Shown in pieces: positions 1 to 12,244 of a stretch of DNA of 64,000 nucleotides (positions are counted from its first letter, which is position 1; every line of letters begins with the position of its first letter). Source of the stretch: Rhodamnia argentea. Lineage: Eukaryota > Streptophyta > Magnoliopsida > Myrtales > Myrtaceae. Under the pieces are notes generated by a model that worked only from the letters and a program-made list of their open reading frames with translations, did no database searches and had not been told where the DNA came from. The stretch is from positions 22,430,283 through 22,494,282 of the forward strand of contig NC_063156.1 in assembly GCF_020921035.1 (NCBI RefSeq). Reading direction: 5' to 3'. The translations under genes were made by a program, and so were the position numbers.

Positions 1-421
1 AGTGGTGTATGAGGTGATCAACAAATTCAAGAATTTGACAAACTAGGATTTGCAATTTAAATGAAATGCATCAGCATTGTACTTCTTGGGTATACTTCAG
101 TAGAAATCCAATCACCGTCCACGTTCGGATACCATGAAACTCTAGGTCAGCACAGACCTCATACTTCGTTCGGCAGTGACAGATGTGCTAAGGCCGTTTC
201 AATCAACAATTGTAAATAATTATGGTAGAATCATCCCGGTGATTGAGGAGGAATGGCCATTCAAAACCCAGGTCTGACTTTCAAGTATTGGCATATTGAA
301 GCCATTAAAGAACTCATGCCAACAAGAGCCATATTTTCTGGAATTAGTCAGCGTATCGGTCCTGATGTTCGTCAGTAAAGGATTACCTCACGTATATTAT
401 AAAAGACCATGCCAATCGCAC

Positions 422-3400
422 CTGTTGCTATGTACTCAGGGGCAGCATAACCTTGAGTACCCATCACTTGAGTCGAAACATGAGTCCGATCACCGGTGGG
501 GCCTGCCTTTGCCAAGCCAAAGTCTGAAAGTTTTGCATTATATTCCTGCATCAATGTGACAATGAACATTAAGTACAGAACCAATTTACCTTATAAAACA
601 CAAATGAAGCAGATTTCCAAAATAAGTAGTGTTTACGTGCATGCACTCAAGCATGGGCATGGGCACACATCCGCATGCCCACGCACGAAATCCACAAAAC
701 AAATAGATAGACAGAATCTCTCCGTTTGATAGGTAGTTCATTGGCAGTTGCTATTCTTTTGAGTGCACATACTAAATCCAGCAGAATATTGGAAGCCTTG
801 AAATCACGGTATATGACTTGTTGCTCTGACTCGTGAAGGAAGGAGAGCCCCCGAGCAGCACCTATAGCAACTTTGATTCTTATTGCCCAGGTAAGTGGCT
901 GGGCACCCCCTGCATTCATATATAACTCGATGAGCTCACCTGTACATCTCCTTTTGCTGAGCAAGATATGAAATACCAAAAACATTCACTCACTCCGAAA
1001 AAGATGATTTTCGAGACTTCCCCTGGGCATATACTCGTACACCAATAGTCGATTATCACCATCCAGGCAGTACCCGATTAGTTTGACCAGATTCGGATGA
1101 TGAAGTTGACCAAGGTAATTCACTTCTGCCTGCGGCCAGCAGGCAACAACAGTGCTCAGAGTTTTGCAAAGAGAAAACCTAGTCCAACAAATGAACTTAC
1201 CAACCACTCTTTGTGACCCTGAAAACCCTCAGGCTTAAGCTTCTTGATAGCAACAACCATTCCACATCCTGGCCTTGCAGGACCAAGGGTTTGCACATCA
1301 ATCCACCCTTTATACACGCAACCAAAGCCCCCTTCTCCAATGAGGCTATCATTACGGAAGTTTCTTGCGGCATTCTTAAGCTCGCTGTACGCGAAAGCTT
1401 TTAAATGTGGAGATGATAGTATGTCCCCTTCAGATCTTGGAGTGGGAAGACTTACAGGTTTGCACTTTTCACCTTGAAGTTGAACACTAGGACTCAAAGC
1501 AGTTGAAGAATGGATACTGCTCTGAGTAAGTTTTAAACCTCCTGGAAGAAGAATCTTGGTTACTACACAAAAAGTTGAAAGTAGGCACAATAAAAATGTA
1601 AAACCATGCACCCCATGACACACTACGTCTTCGTGACTCCTCTGTTGGATGATTCACTCATAAATGAGCAGAGATTCCCCAAAAGAAAAGATGCAACTAA
1701 AGGAAGAGATGAAAACAACGAATCAAAAGGTCCAAAACACCAAGGATTATTCCAGTGACTTCTTCCAAGTTTTGGCAATAAGCATTCAATACATCTGAGC
1801 AACAGCTAGCAAGAAAAGCAAATTTTTTGTTCGTATTAAGAAAACTGGAGTCGATGATTAAACTTCGGTTCTAACAGAAAGCACCAACTCATCCATAATG
1901 CTGCAGGGTAAAGGAGTTCTGGCTCGGACAGAATGATAGCTATATGCCTGATGCAGACTTCCATGTCCATGACGGAGCATGTGCAGCCCGAGGTGAATGA
2001 GCAGGTGAATGTGTATTTGTTCTGGCTGGCCAAGCAGCCCTGTCTTTCATAGACAGAACTGATTCTGGCACCGGGGACAATCAGCGTAAATATGAGAATT
2101 TGCACTCCTAAAATAAAACCACAGTTTTAAACATCCTTCGTATGCTAGTACCAAAATCAACTCCCACATAAATGCAATAGCTAAATTTTAGGAAAGTCAT
2201 GAATCAGTTGATTATTTGCCTATCAAGCCGTCTATTAATTCGGATCCATCTGAAAAAATAAGAAGGATCAGAAAACAGTAGGAACAATTAAACCCTTTCA
2301 TACATAAATAGCTGCTGGCTTTTCAGATGTCAAAAAGTTACAAAACAAAACTGAATCTACAATCTCAATCTCGTGATCTCCCAAAGCACTCTCTGCCATT
2401 TTTCTTTTTCAGAAGCAAGATGAATGATCGCCGACCCCAACTAGTTTGGGATAAAGGTGATGTTGATGTTGAGAAGCAAGATGAATGATCCGTCACATAC
2501 AGTTAATATATCCTCCGTTTCCATAGTCATCGACACCTCGTGCTGTTATAGGTGCTTTCGTCATACGGCAAAGAACAAACATTAGTATCTAAAACCACTC
2601 TCTGAAACAAAAAGTCAACCAATTCACCAACACTGCCAGCGTTATCAAGGCATCCTCAAGAAGCGCAGGGGTTGGAGAGGCCACCTCCTAGCACCATGTG
2701 GCTACCTCGGACAGTCGTTCTCTAAACATCCACAAGTCAAATCAACACACTGAAATCCTGTTTCTAACTTGATGGAGTGATTCTAAGCTAAAAGCGAAAA
2801 TTTCTTCGAGTAATGACTCAAACAAATTCCTCTTTATGAGCCACGTAGTGACAAACCAAGTGATGCTGACTGCACACCAGTAGATCTCCTAAAAACATCC
2901 AATTCTAACCCAACAGATTAAATGTGGTGATAACCATCCATCCACCAGAAATAGTTCACGTGTCAAGCCAAAGGACGTTATAAATGCACATGAAAAGCAA
3001 AGCTTAACAATCATAACCAAACCCATCCTGGGACAATTGTCCACATGGAAAAGCACAACTGCAGCCAACAACTTTGCGAATGGTGCCGCTCTGCTCTTTA
3101 TTTTCATGCATTTTAAAGGATGGAGACTTTCGAGCACAAAATCACCGCAGCTCTCCCAAGCACTCAGCATTCTTGGGCAAATAAGCACTTGATATTCGGT
3201 AATCGATACAGTGCAGTTCATTGAAGTAGACCAGAGCGTAAAAGCACAGCACGTTTCTAAAGACACGTCGGGATAGCGTCAAGATTTTCAAAACCAGCTC
3301 TGTTTCTGCGACTAAAGAGATGAACATCGGCCTAAGCGTTCAAGTGTTTCCCAACGTTCAAAAGTTGCATTGCGCTCGAAAACACCCAACACCGGAAGAA

Positions 3401-3736
3401 CAATAGATAGATCCAAGAACAATCAAACAGGAACTTCAGGAAAAAAAAAAAGATTCGAAAACCCATGTTCCTACCGAACCGTTGATGAGAAGACAGTGAA
3501 AAGGAAAGAAACCCAAAGCAAGAAACAGAAGTAAAACAACAGAAACGACCAAAATAGAAACCATTTCCGTCGGCAAAAATCTTGTAAACCAAGATGAGCT
3601 GAAAATAAGCGAAGCAAGCCCAGTGGCGCTTAACGTGAACATCCAAAGAACTCGGTGAGAACGATTTACCGGAGGTGGTGGTAAGCGACGTCTCCGACTT
3701 CGCTTCCTTCTTGCGAGAGCCGCAACAATTTCCCAT
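422..3736 (-). CDS. Receptor-like cytoplasmic kinase, RLCK-VII/PBL type (5' part, five exons)
   Basis: Serine/threonine kinase that would act at the plasma membrane downstream of receptor kinases. Exons on the minus strand: 3736-3670, 1541-1201, 1129-994, 909-773, 545-422; all joins are GT-AG and in phase, giving 268 residues. The start [10 protein letters not shown] is an N-myristoylation/palmitoylation anchor. The glycine loop GEGGFG is at residues 91-96, the ATP lysine in VAIK at 122, the catalytic loop [12 protein letters not shown] has Asp217, DFG is at 235-237, and the activation segment ends GYAAPEY at 259-265. YRDFKAS in place of HRD-K is typical of RLCK-VII (PBS1/PBL, APK, NAK). The last exon or exons (lobe C and tail, roughly 120-150 residues in relatives) lie beyond base 1; bases 1-421 look like intron. 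Intron 1 is about 2.1 kb and holds a SINE scrap. The exact PBL number cannot be given. Confidence 0.93.
2411..2490 (+). repeat. 5'-truncated SINE scrap with perfect 19-bp target duplication
   Basis: The 19-mer AGAAGCAAGATGAATGATC occurs at 2411-2429 and again at 2472-2490, flanking 42 bp that start GCCGACCCCAACTAGTTTGG and end in GTT/GAT repeats. That segment matches what I know as the 3' end of Au-type plant SINEs, so this is a short retroposed tail. It lies in intron 1 of the kinase gene. Confidence 0.75.
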
Positions 3737-5299
3737 TTGCCAATCTGTATATCTCCCCCCCTCGATTTCTTCCTAACCAAGAATGAGAAAAAAAAAAAAC
3801 AAGAAACTCTCGACCCCCAAAGAGCTAGCGAGAGAGAACGACCATAATCGATAGATGTCTACTTCCCAAACGGGATTTTGGTAAGGTCCGTGTTGATGTC
3901 TCTCTCCTCCTCGCTCGCCTCCATGGTTCTTCTCCTGCTCTGGAGAGGAACGAACGCGACGAAGAAGACAGAGAAAAAACCGAATTTCCTATTTCTCTTC
4001 TCCTTCTTCTTTTTTTTTTTTTTTTGGGTGTTCCCTTTTTTGGATGTTCTGTTTTGTGGAAAACAAGGAAAATGACAGTGAACAAAAGGACAAAAAGCCC
4101 GACGTGTAGCGACGTGCTCGCGATGCGGGGAGCATCATCTGCCCCCTCGCAATGACGGAACGAGTGCCCCCTTCTCCGTCTATTTACGGGACTTACCACG
4201 AGGTCCGGTCGTAAATAAGTGGTTCTTTCGTGGCCGAGGAAGTGAGCGGGGCTCCGGCGACGAGACGATCTCGGGCACCGGGGTGGTCCACGTGGCGGGC
4301 TTGTGGGCCTGGGGAAGGGTAATTTGGACTATTCCGTTGGGAGCGGGGACAAGTAGGCTGTTGCGTGATTTTGACTGCACTCGCCGCTTATTTTTAATTA
4401 GAAACCATTATCCGTGCATCTCCATCGACTTGATCATTTAATTAACACTAATGATTCTTGCGCAAAGCTACTCCCACTCTTAAAATAACTAATAATACCG
4501 TGCACTAGGACCCATCTCTTGCATTAATTCCATGACTACCGTGGTATCATGCGAGTTCAAAAACATATTTCGAAACGAGCTTCGACCCCGCATTTTAAAT
4601 TACGTCGTTTCTTATTTGTTACATTTGCTCGATATTCGAATAAACAGGTGCCGAAATCATTTAATTTGGTGCGCTCCACTTACTTTAGAAGTGAAATTTA
4701 TTTGAGAAAAGAATCTGAATATCGATTAAGCGCGTGAAATCGGGCCACAATTATCACGCACGAGCTTGTCCGTTTCGAAAGTACATTTGGATGTGAATCC
4801 ACATTGGGGTCTCCATGGTCATGGTGACTAACGTGGGATTCACGACCGACGAGATTAAAATTAAATCTAGTATAACGATGCATGAAAAAAAGGCACGGGG
4901 GTTAACACCATGTGGCGTGACCGGCATATTACGTAGGCATGCCGCGTCAGCTGGGTCCACGCGTAGAACGAAATACTTCTCCGGGGCCCACGTAAGAAAT
5001 CTCCTCCACGGAAAGAGGGGGCCGGTAAGGCTAGAGTGAGGTGGCGTCATCGCGTGGACGCCACGTGGACTCCCTCATCATTCTTGGAGGACCCCACTCG
5101 TTGGACGTCACACACAGCTGGCGTGTGTTGTACTCAGGATAGTGGCAGCAACTTTGAGGCGCTGGCGATTGGCGGATTATTTATATTCCTAGAATGGATG
5201 AAGGAAGAATTGGTTGCAAGTTGCAACACCAGCCTTCAAGATCCTATGCTACTTAAACGAACTTTCGAACAATTAAAAATTAGGTAAAATTTCGAGAAC
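3737..5299. other. Intergenic, upstream of the kinase gene; G-box-like cluster
   Basis: No gene is supported. The first few hundred bases should hold the kinase 5' leader and promoter; there is a pyrimidine-rich run near 3995-4025. From about 4900 to 5130 the DNA is GC-richer and contains several ACGT cores, including the palindrome CCACGTGG at 5061-5068, a binding sequence for bZIP/bHLH factors. No gene start was found beside it. Confidence 0.4.
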
Positions 5300-5853
5300 A
5301 GAAAAATTATCAAAATAAGTCTAAACTTTTCATACTTTTGCTAACTCGGTCATAAACTTTTTAAGTATGTCGATTTATACTAAATATTTTTACTTTCAAT
5401 CCTATTTACCGAAAATCGATAATATGAACACCGGCCATCCAATGTGGCACCATCAACTCTGATGTAGACAAATTATATTGATTTTTAATGTATTTTTCAA
5501 AAAATTTTAATTTTTAATCTTTTTTTCTTTCCTTCTTTTTTCTGGGTTTAGAGGTCGATGTCCCCGCGGGCATGGGTCGCCAGCCCTTGCAAAGCCTTCG
5601 ACTTCTGAACACGTAAAAGAAAGAAAAGAAAAAAGATTAAAAAATTAAAAACTATATATATATGAAAAAAATTTCACTTCAGAGCCGGCGATGCCACGTG
5701 GAACCGCTAGCATTCACGTCTGCAATTTCCGACCAATAAAACTAAACCGGCAAAAGATGAAAAGATTTAGGATTAAATAGGCAAACTCTAAAGGTTCAAA
5801 ACTAAATTGACAAAAGTGTGAAAAATTTAGGACTTTTTCAACAATATTCCATT
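5300..5853. mobile_element. MULE-like inverted-repeat element, copy 1
   Basis: The 554-bp element is bounded by the perfect 9-bp duplication TTCGAGAAC (5291-5299 and 5854-5862). Its ends are inverted versions of the window-wide family motif 'caaaaaagtcctaaac ... caattcagtcctaaac'. A 9-bp duplication and long sub-terminal inverted repeats fit non-autonomous Mutator-like elements. No coding capacity. Confidence 0.72.
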
Positions 5854-5862
5854 TTCGAGAAC

Positions 5863-8800
5863 CGTAACATTAATATCGCAAAGCTCATTTCACGAACAAA
5901 AGAATGCACTTTCTCTATAACACCGATAAACACACAAAAAAAAAAAAAGGGTTATCTCATACAAAAATTTGTCCCTGATCGACGGCAACAATCGAGGAAA
6001 ATCGAACACGAGTTCCCCACTTATTCAATTTCCTTATAGTAGCAAGGATTATTTCATGTCACCTTAACTCTACATGCACAAATTAATGCTCGAATAATTA
6101 ATATTACCAAACGGGTCCAATGCTTAAGGATGTCAACTGGGACAAGGGGTCAACATCAAGAGAAGGACAAGTTCTTCCTTGGCTCTTAGGGATTCCGCGT
6201 TCGTAGACTATCTCCAGATGATTAATGCAGGGCTTTTCATAGCGACGTGACGCTTAGGGCAAAAGCGTATGGGCCGAGGAGAGTCTCCAAACAAGACGTC
6301 AATCGCACAAATGTTAGGACACGGCATATGATGCGCGGGGTTTAGTTTATCAAATGATGAGGTCCGTACCGCAACTTTAAATAGTTGTTTTGGACATGTT
6401 TGTTTAATTTAAAGCGCCTGGCTTCTAGTTCATTCAGGTGTTCGATTAACAACCCATCGCGCCGTTTGACTGTAATTTTGGGTGAGTTTGGCGATGCTTT
6501 TTGACGGGAGACATCGCGTCCGCTCGAAGCAAGCATTGCTCGATAAGCGCCACGTGAAATGCAAATCCATGGCCAGATGATCTTCCGAGGCTGCGCGACT
6601 CCGAGTGATGATGCGACGCTGCGCCGTGGTAAACTTGCAGTTGAGTCGTGCAAAAGCAAAAGAGTTGACATATCGTAATAACGATATGATGAGTTTTGTA
6701 AGCTCTTAGTCCTCTGGTCAATCATTTGTGATATATGATGGCTCTTTGAAACCAAAGAAGAAAAAAAATCCTCAATTTGAATTTTTTTTTTTCCAAAAAG
6801 ATCCTGAGAAAGAAGCGAAATTTACACTACAGAAAAAAGTAATATGCACCTACATAAAAGTAAAAGCAAATGTCATTGTTATTATAGCATGGAGCATATT
6901 AAACAACACTAATGTGATGGACAAATCACTCTATTTTTTCCAGCAAAAACAGTAAAGAGAATTTTAATTCACTTTAAGGAAAGAAGTAGCTTATCGTTGC
7001 TTAAGTAAAGAAGAAGAGATTTATTTTTTTGGTCGAAAAAGGAATTCATTCATTAAGCAAAATGAGAGTTACAAAGACAGCTTTCAAGCATAGCAAGTCC
7101 CAAATAATTGCATAACAAAGCAAGTCCAAGAAAGTAAACGACAAAGTATATTCTGCAACTAAGAGCACGCTTTCACCCTTTAAGAACATATCTGTAATCA
7201 TCAATAATCGGTGACCGATCACCAGGTTGGGTGAAAAGCACACACCGAGATCTCCCACACCATTTGCAATAGCTCGCAGTGCGCATCTAGATTCGATGTC
7301 CCCATCACCTTCGTCGAGCAATAAAACCAACATCAAAATGTTGAAAAAACATAGATTAAATATCTGTAAGGAACTCTCGAATCTATATCTAGATCTAGTT
7401 TGGGATAGTGAAACTCCAAAAACTAAACCTAAATCTAACTCGAGATGGGAGAGTGTCCTAATCTCGGAGTAGTTGCGAAGCCACGTTTCAAACATCTTCC
7501 TTGATGGTTGTTGACTTGACGGATGGTCGAACTGAAATTCACATTCACTCAAAATCAGCTGCAAAAAAATTTTCACACAAAAAAAAACTCTCAAAACATA
7601 GTAAGAGAGAAAAGAAAGCCAATCCAAGTAAAGAAAACGTGGTCTTCAACCTCCCCACAGAAGATCCCTAGAAGTTCGGTGCTTGAATCCGACCGAAAAC
7701 TAGTAGAAATCTTAAAGATGGGGGTGATAGCGAGAGGAGGGGGGTGGGGGTTGGCGAGAGGGAGGGGGAAGCAAAGATGAAGAGATCAAAAGAAATCTTT
7801 TCAAAAGTAAGCGAATCCAATTATTCCTGACAGCTTAATGAATTGAGTATCCAAATTTATTCCGCCAATAGCAAAATTTAGATTCCATGACAGTGAATAG
7901 TATGATAACTTTTTTCTTATTCATGGTGACCATGCTTTCAGGGTAAAATCGAGAACCGGATCAATAGAAATAAGATAGGTTCAAGATTTCAAGAAATGTA
8001 AACTAGGTTTCATGTTCCAAAAACTAGGGAATCGGTTCCGACAGGTGGATTCCACCTTCCGGAACCCGGAACCTATGATCTTGAACAAATCTTTGTGCTT
8101 TTCTTATTTTATATCTTCGTACGATCCTTCAGTTTCTATGGCATCCGAAGATGAGTGTGAAATCTGAAATCATTTGTTTGAGATACTATTTCTGATGACA
8201 TTCATGATCAAGACTTTTATTTTGTTAGTTTTATATTTTTTCGTGTGTCTAAATATAAGTTGTAGTCAATGGATTCTAACAGAAGCAAATGATTGTCATT
8301 AAAGGCAATAATTCACCGTAATTATTCAATTAAGAACACGGATAAAATCTCAATAGATCCCGAAATCCGTGATATGGTAGATTTATATGAAACATGAAAT
8401 CGCTCACTGCTGTCGATTATGATTTTGTGGCGAAGGTACGCATGAAATCGATAGTATAAACGCAAGCAATTCAACGCGCGCTTCGCCGCACCACGTTGGA
8501 CCGGCGATGGGGACTCGAGCCGTCCGATCTGTGGCTAACCTCCACGGGCAAACCGCCAAACCTGTGTAGTCCAGAACCGAAAACGGATTGACTTTTGCGA
8601 GACGCGAGACTCCCACGTGTCGTCGAAAACTACGTTTCTGATTCCTCTTTACCAAATCCGAGGAGTTCAAACGTGTTGCGACTCTTCCGGATTCAAATGA
8701 CTGATGTGGAATATCTACATATAAATATGCTAAAAAGTCGATGTTGTTAATGCCGCAGATGTTGTTGTAGGGACAAAAGAGACGAGGAAAGTACGAGGGG

Positions 8801-9284
8801 AAATAATCATCATCGGCTCCTTTCCCAGACAACCCTTATTTGTGTCGCCTCGTTGAGCTTGCTTTAAACCACCTATTTTCCCCGTCCCAAAAAGACAGGA
8901 AACATCACGTCTTGATTCAGTTTTTCACCTTAACGACAGAAAAAAAGATTGATCAAATTTGGGAGGGTCGTTCTAGCTATATATGAAATCCTTGATTATT
9001 AATAAAATGAATAAAATTATTTTTTGTTAGCCCACGAATTACAATTATCTGAAAAAGCTCTAATTTTCGTTATTGGGAGAATTCAAGTACTCACTTTCGG
9101 ATTGAGGAAACTATTTCATATATTTTTGTTTGTCTAAGGATTCCTAGTAGGGGGGAAACATCACAAGTTGGGCTTTGGCTTCTGGTTGTGTTTAGAAGGC
9201 TAGGACCCAACAAAATATACACTTACAGCCCAAAACCAAAGCCCACAAGGTCAATAGAGTCTTTACAGAGTCAATATCAATCCT
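5863..9284. other. Intergenic stretch without a supported gene
   Basis: Several open frames of 70-190 codons occur here (for example on the minus strand at 7046-7627 and 8404-8832), but none shows a recognisable domain or splice-consistent partners. The 7030-7640 segment has the look of old repeat DNA. A dispersed repeat lies at 7960-8290 and is listed separately. Confidence 0.4.
7960..8290 (+). repeat. Dispersed repeat, first copy
   Basis: About 330 bp resemble 22230-22525 in the same orientation. Shared tracts include 'ttcttattttat.tctt.g' and 'tctaaatata.gt' and the order of blocks is the same, with many substitutions. Its class is unknown; no terminal repeats were found. Confidence 0.5.
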
Positions 9285-9293
9285 AACGTTTTT

Positions 9294-10668
9294 GGGGAAA
9301 ATTGTAAAAAAAATCTTAAACTTATTGCACTTTTGCCAATTCAATCATAAAACTTTTAATGTTACCAATTCAGTCCTAAACATTTTACATTTACGCCAAT
9401 TCAGTCCTAAAATTTTTTTGTGCCAATTTAGTTCTAAACCTTTTATATTTGTGTCAATTCAATTCATCCGGCCAGTCGGCTAGTACTGACGTGGACTCGA
9501 CCGGCGCTAACGATGTAATTTTTAACAATATTTTAATTTTTTTCTTTCTACTGTTCATCTTCTACAATCATTTCTATTCATCTTCTTCCTCCAAAGGACC
9601 TCACTAGCCACCAGCACTGTCGCCGCAAGCGAGAACAGGCACCGCCGCTGCTGAGCAAGGCCGGTGCAGCAGCCGCTAGCCACGGCCGAGCCACCCCATG
9701 GCTTGAAGAGGCTCGGCCTCACCAGATCTGGGCAAGGCGGACCTCGCGCCATGGCGCTGCGTCACAGTTGCTGGGCTAGCTCGGGTTTGCCAAGTGACGG
9801 CAACACCATGGCTAGGCAAGGTCAAACGGCGGCGGTCGAGCTTCTTCGTCGCCCAGCTGGGCGCCATCATTTTGTTTTTCTTTCTACTTTTATTCTCTAA
9901 ACCCATGAACCACTACACAACAGAAGCACCAAAAACTTAGCCCTTAGTAAGAAATGGCAATTGAAAGTGGATTCATAAGTTTGCTTGTTCGGTGAGCGCG
10001 AGCTGGTCTTGAGAGGTGTCGGGGAGGCCAGATTGTTGGGGACAGAGTTTCTCTCACTCTTGAGCTTCGCAAACCACCTAAAGATCCCATTGTTGTCTGA
10101 CCTCGCCCAGCCACGGCGTCGCCGTTGCTTGGCGAAGCCGAGCTCGCCTAGCGACGGCGACATGTCGCCATGGCTGGGCGTGGTTGGCCTAGCCCAGATC
10201 TGGCGAGGCCGAGCTTCTCCCGGCCACAGGTGGCTCAGCCGCTACTAGTGGCAGCTACATCGACCTCGCTCAACAGTAGTGGCGCCAGTCTCCCAGCGAC
10301 GATCTCGCTAATGGCAGCGACGTCGATAGTCAGCGAGGCCCTTTGGAGGAAGAAGACGAAAGAAGAAGAAGAACAGTAGAAAAGAAAAAATAAAAGGAAA
10401 GGAAAAAAATAAAAAAATATTAAAATATCATTAAGAATTGCCTCGTCAATGCCGGTCGAGTCCATGTTAGCACCGATCAGCCAACATTGGTCGGATGGAC
10501 TAAATTGGCATAAATATAAAATGTTTAGGATAAAATTGGCATAAAAAACGATTTATGACTGAATTAACATAAATGTAAAATGTTTAAAACTGAATGGGCA
10601 AAATTAAAAAGTTTGGAACCGAATTGGCAATAGTGTAATAGATTTAGGACTTTTTTGACAATTTTCCC
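9294..10668. mobile_element. MULE-like inverted-repeat element with GC-rich cargo, copy 2
   Basis: The element starts GGGGAAAATTGT and ends ACAATTTTCCC, with near-identical 9-bp flanks AACGTTTTT / AACGTTTCT (9285-9293, 10669-10677). Both ends carry serial 'aattcagtcctaaac' units in inverted orientation. The 1.4-kb interior is GC-rich, with repeated motifs such as GGCGAGGCCGAGC and CCAGATCTGG, unlike the AT-rich flanks. Open frames inside are low-complexity and not accepted as genes. Confidence 0.75.
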
Positions 10669-10843
10669 AACGTTTCTGCCATCATCGTCATCCCAACCCC
10701 GACCAAATTGCTGCTCCAACGCCGTGATTATTCGAGGGGAAATTACATGAAAATCCGACGAATCTTGGCGAAATCACGCCTTTAGCCTCGAAACTATTAC
10801 ACGATATCCCGAAAGATTTTTCTTTTTTAACTTTCTTATGACC

Positions 10844-11090
10844 AAACACTTCCGTTACAAAACCCATCCATCGGTGGTCGCGATGGTTTGAGCCCGGTTC
10901 CTTTCACGAGAGGTCCCAGGTTTGAAACTTGTAGGCGTCGGTGATTTAAGCGGGGGGTCGTGGTGGTGGGATCTTGCGCTAGCCACCCCTCGAGGACTAG
11001 TCGTGCTTCATCGCTAGTTTGAGCCATAGCTCGTCGGCCGCATGGACACTTCGGTCACAAAAAAAAAAAAAAAAACACTTCCGTTACAAA
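10844..11090 (+). mobile_element. Full-length tRNA-derived SINE with poly(A) and 18-bp duplication
   Basis: The 18-mer AAACACTTCCGTTACAAA occurs at 10844-10861 and 11073-11090. Between them are about 211 bp that begin with pol III promoter-like boxes (TGGTTTGAGC, then GGTTTGAAACT about 35 bp later) and end in a run of some 17 A. Head boxes, A tail and long perfect duplication together define a SINE inserted fairly recently. The family name is not known to me. Confidence 0.8.
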
Positions 11091-11315
11091 TGCAAATTGA
11101 CTATTAATCGGTCACTAAAGTCTTTGGCATGAACCTGCAGAAGAAATTCCGATTTGACGGACTTGAAAAGTGACGACAAACAATATTCCATCGTAGCGGA
11201 TAAGCTCATTGGGGGACGGGCATGTTCTCTCGCCCGACACAATGTGAACATTGTCACCAAGTCAAGGCGGCAGAACTGAAGCTCGTCATGTAAAGTCAAA
11301 ATTTCGGCGAAGAGA

Positions 11316-11370
11316 GTTGCGTCGCAGCTTTTTTTTTTTTTTCTTTTGGGTCAGTGTTGCGTCGCAGCTT
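11316..11370 (-). repeat. Micro-retroposon: poly(T) tail between 15-bp direct repeats
   Basis: GTTGCGTCGCAGCTT occurs at 11316-11330 and 11356-11370. The 25 bases between are a T run followed by CTTTTGGGTCAGT, which on the minus strand reads as a short 3' end plus poly(A). This is best explained as a severely 5'-truncated SINE or LINE insertion. Confidence 0.6.
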
Positions 11371-11409
11371 GACAAGGCCTTTTTCCATTTTACTTATTTG
11401 TATTCCCAC

Positions 11410-12244
11410 GTGAGATAATTGCCAAAAAAAAAACATATAAATCTATTGCAATTATGCTAATCCAGTCCTCAACATTTTGCATTTGTACCAATTTAGTTAT
11501 TCATGCCAACTTTGGCAAAAAAACCGTTGACGTGACACGATTGGTGCTAACGTGATAATTTTTAATAATTTTTAATAATTTTCAATTTTTTATTTTCTTT
11601 CTCCTTTTTTTTTATTCTTCTCTTTTCCTTAGCCGGTTGCCAACCGGCGACCGGCTAGAGCCGTGGGCGGGTGAGGTCGCCTTGTCGGGCACTGGCGATG
11701 GCGCGGCCATGCTCACGAGAGGCGGCAAGGTCCGGCCTCGCCGTCGCCTGGGCGAGGCTAGCCCCCGTCGAATCTGGTGTTGACCTTGCCGGGGGCTAGG
11801 CGAGCCAAACCTCATCGCCCCTCCCAAGGCCGGACTTACTAGGGACAGCGGGGTCGGGCTTTGCCGCCGCCCGGGCAAGGGTTGTCCCCACCGGATCTAG
11901 CGAGGGCTAGCCTAACCCACGCAGCGGCCGGTGAGCCTCACCTAGGCAATGGCCAGCAAGGTGACCTTGCCCGTCCACGGCTCCGGCCAATCAAGAACCG
12001 GCTAAGCAAGAAGAGAAGAATAAAAAAAAGGAGAAAGAAAATAAAAAAAGAAATAACTTTTTAAAATATTATTCAAAATTTGTCACTTAGTGCCAGTCAT
12101 GCCACGTCGGCAATTTTTGACTAAAATTGGTCGAAAAGACTGAATTGGTACAATTGCAAAAGATTTAGGATTGAATTGACAATAAAAAAAAATGATTGAA
12201 TTGCCACAATTGCAATAAGTTCAATATTTTTTTGGTAATTTTCC
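11410..12244. mobile_element. MULE-like inverted-repeat element with GC-rich cargo, copy 3
   Basis: Starts GTGAGATAATTGCC and ends GGTAATTTTCCC; the ends carry inverted 'cctattgcaatt..gccaattcagtcct' units. The 9-bp flanks TATTCCCAC / CATTCATAC match only in part, so this copy is older. The interior (11630-12000) is GC-rich, with repeated 'ggcgaggctag' and 'gccggtgag' words like those in copies 2, 5 and 6. Confidence 0.65.

Noticed and set aside
7046-7627. 193-codon minus-strand open frame
   Set aside because: Composition is hydrophobic and AT-driven, with no ATG at a sensible site, splice partners or recognisable domain; the region resembles decayed repeat DNA.
9664-10379. Several overlapping open frames of 63-88 codons in GC-rich DNA
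   Set aside because: They lie within the cargo of a MULE-like element, consist of low-complexity words and are open on both strands because of base composition.
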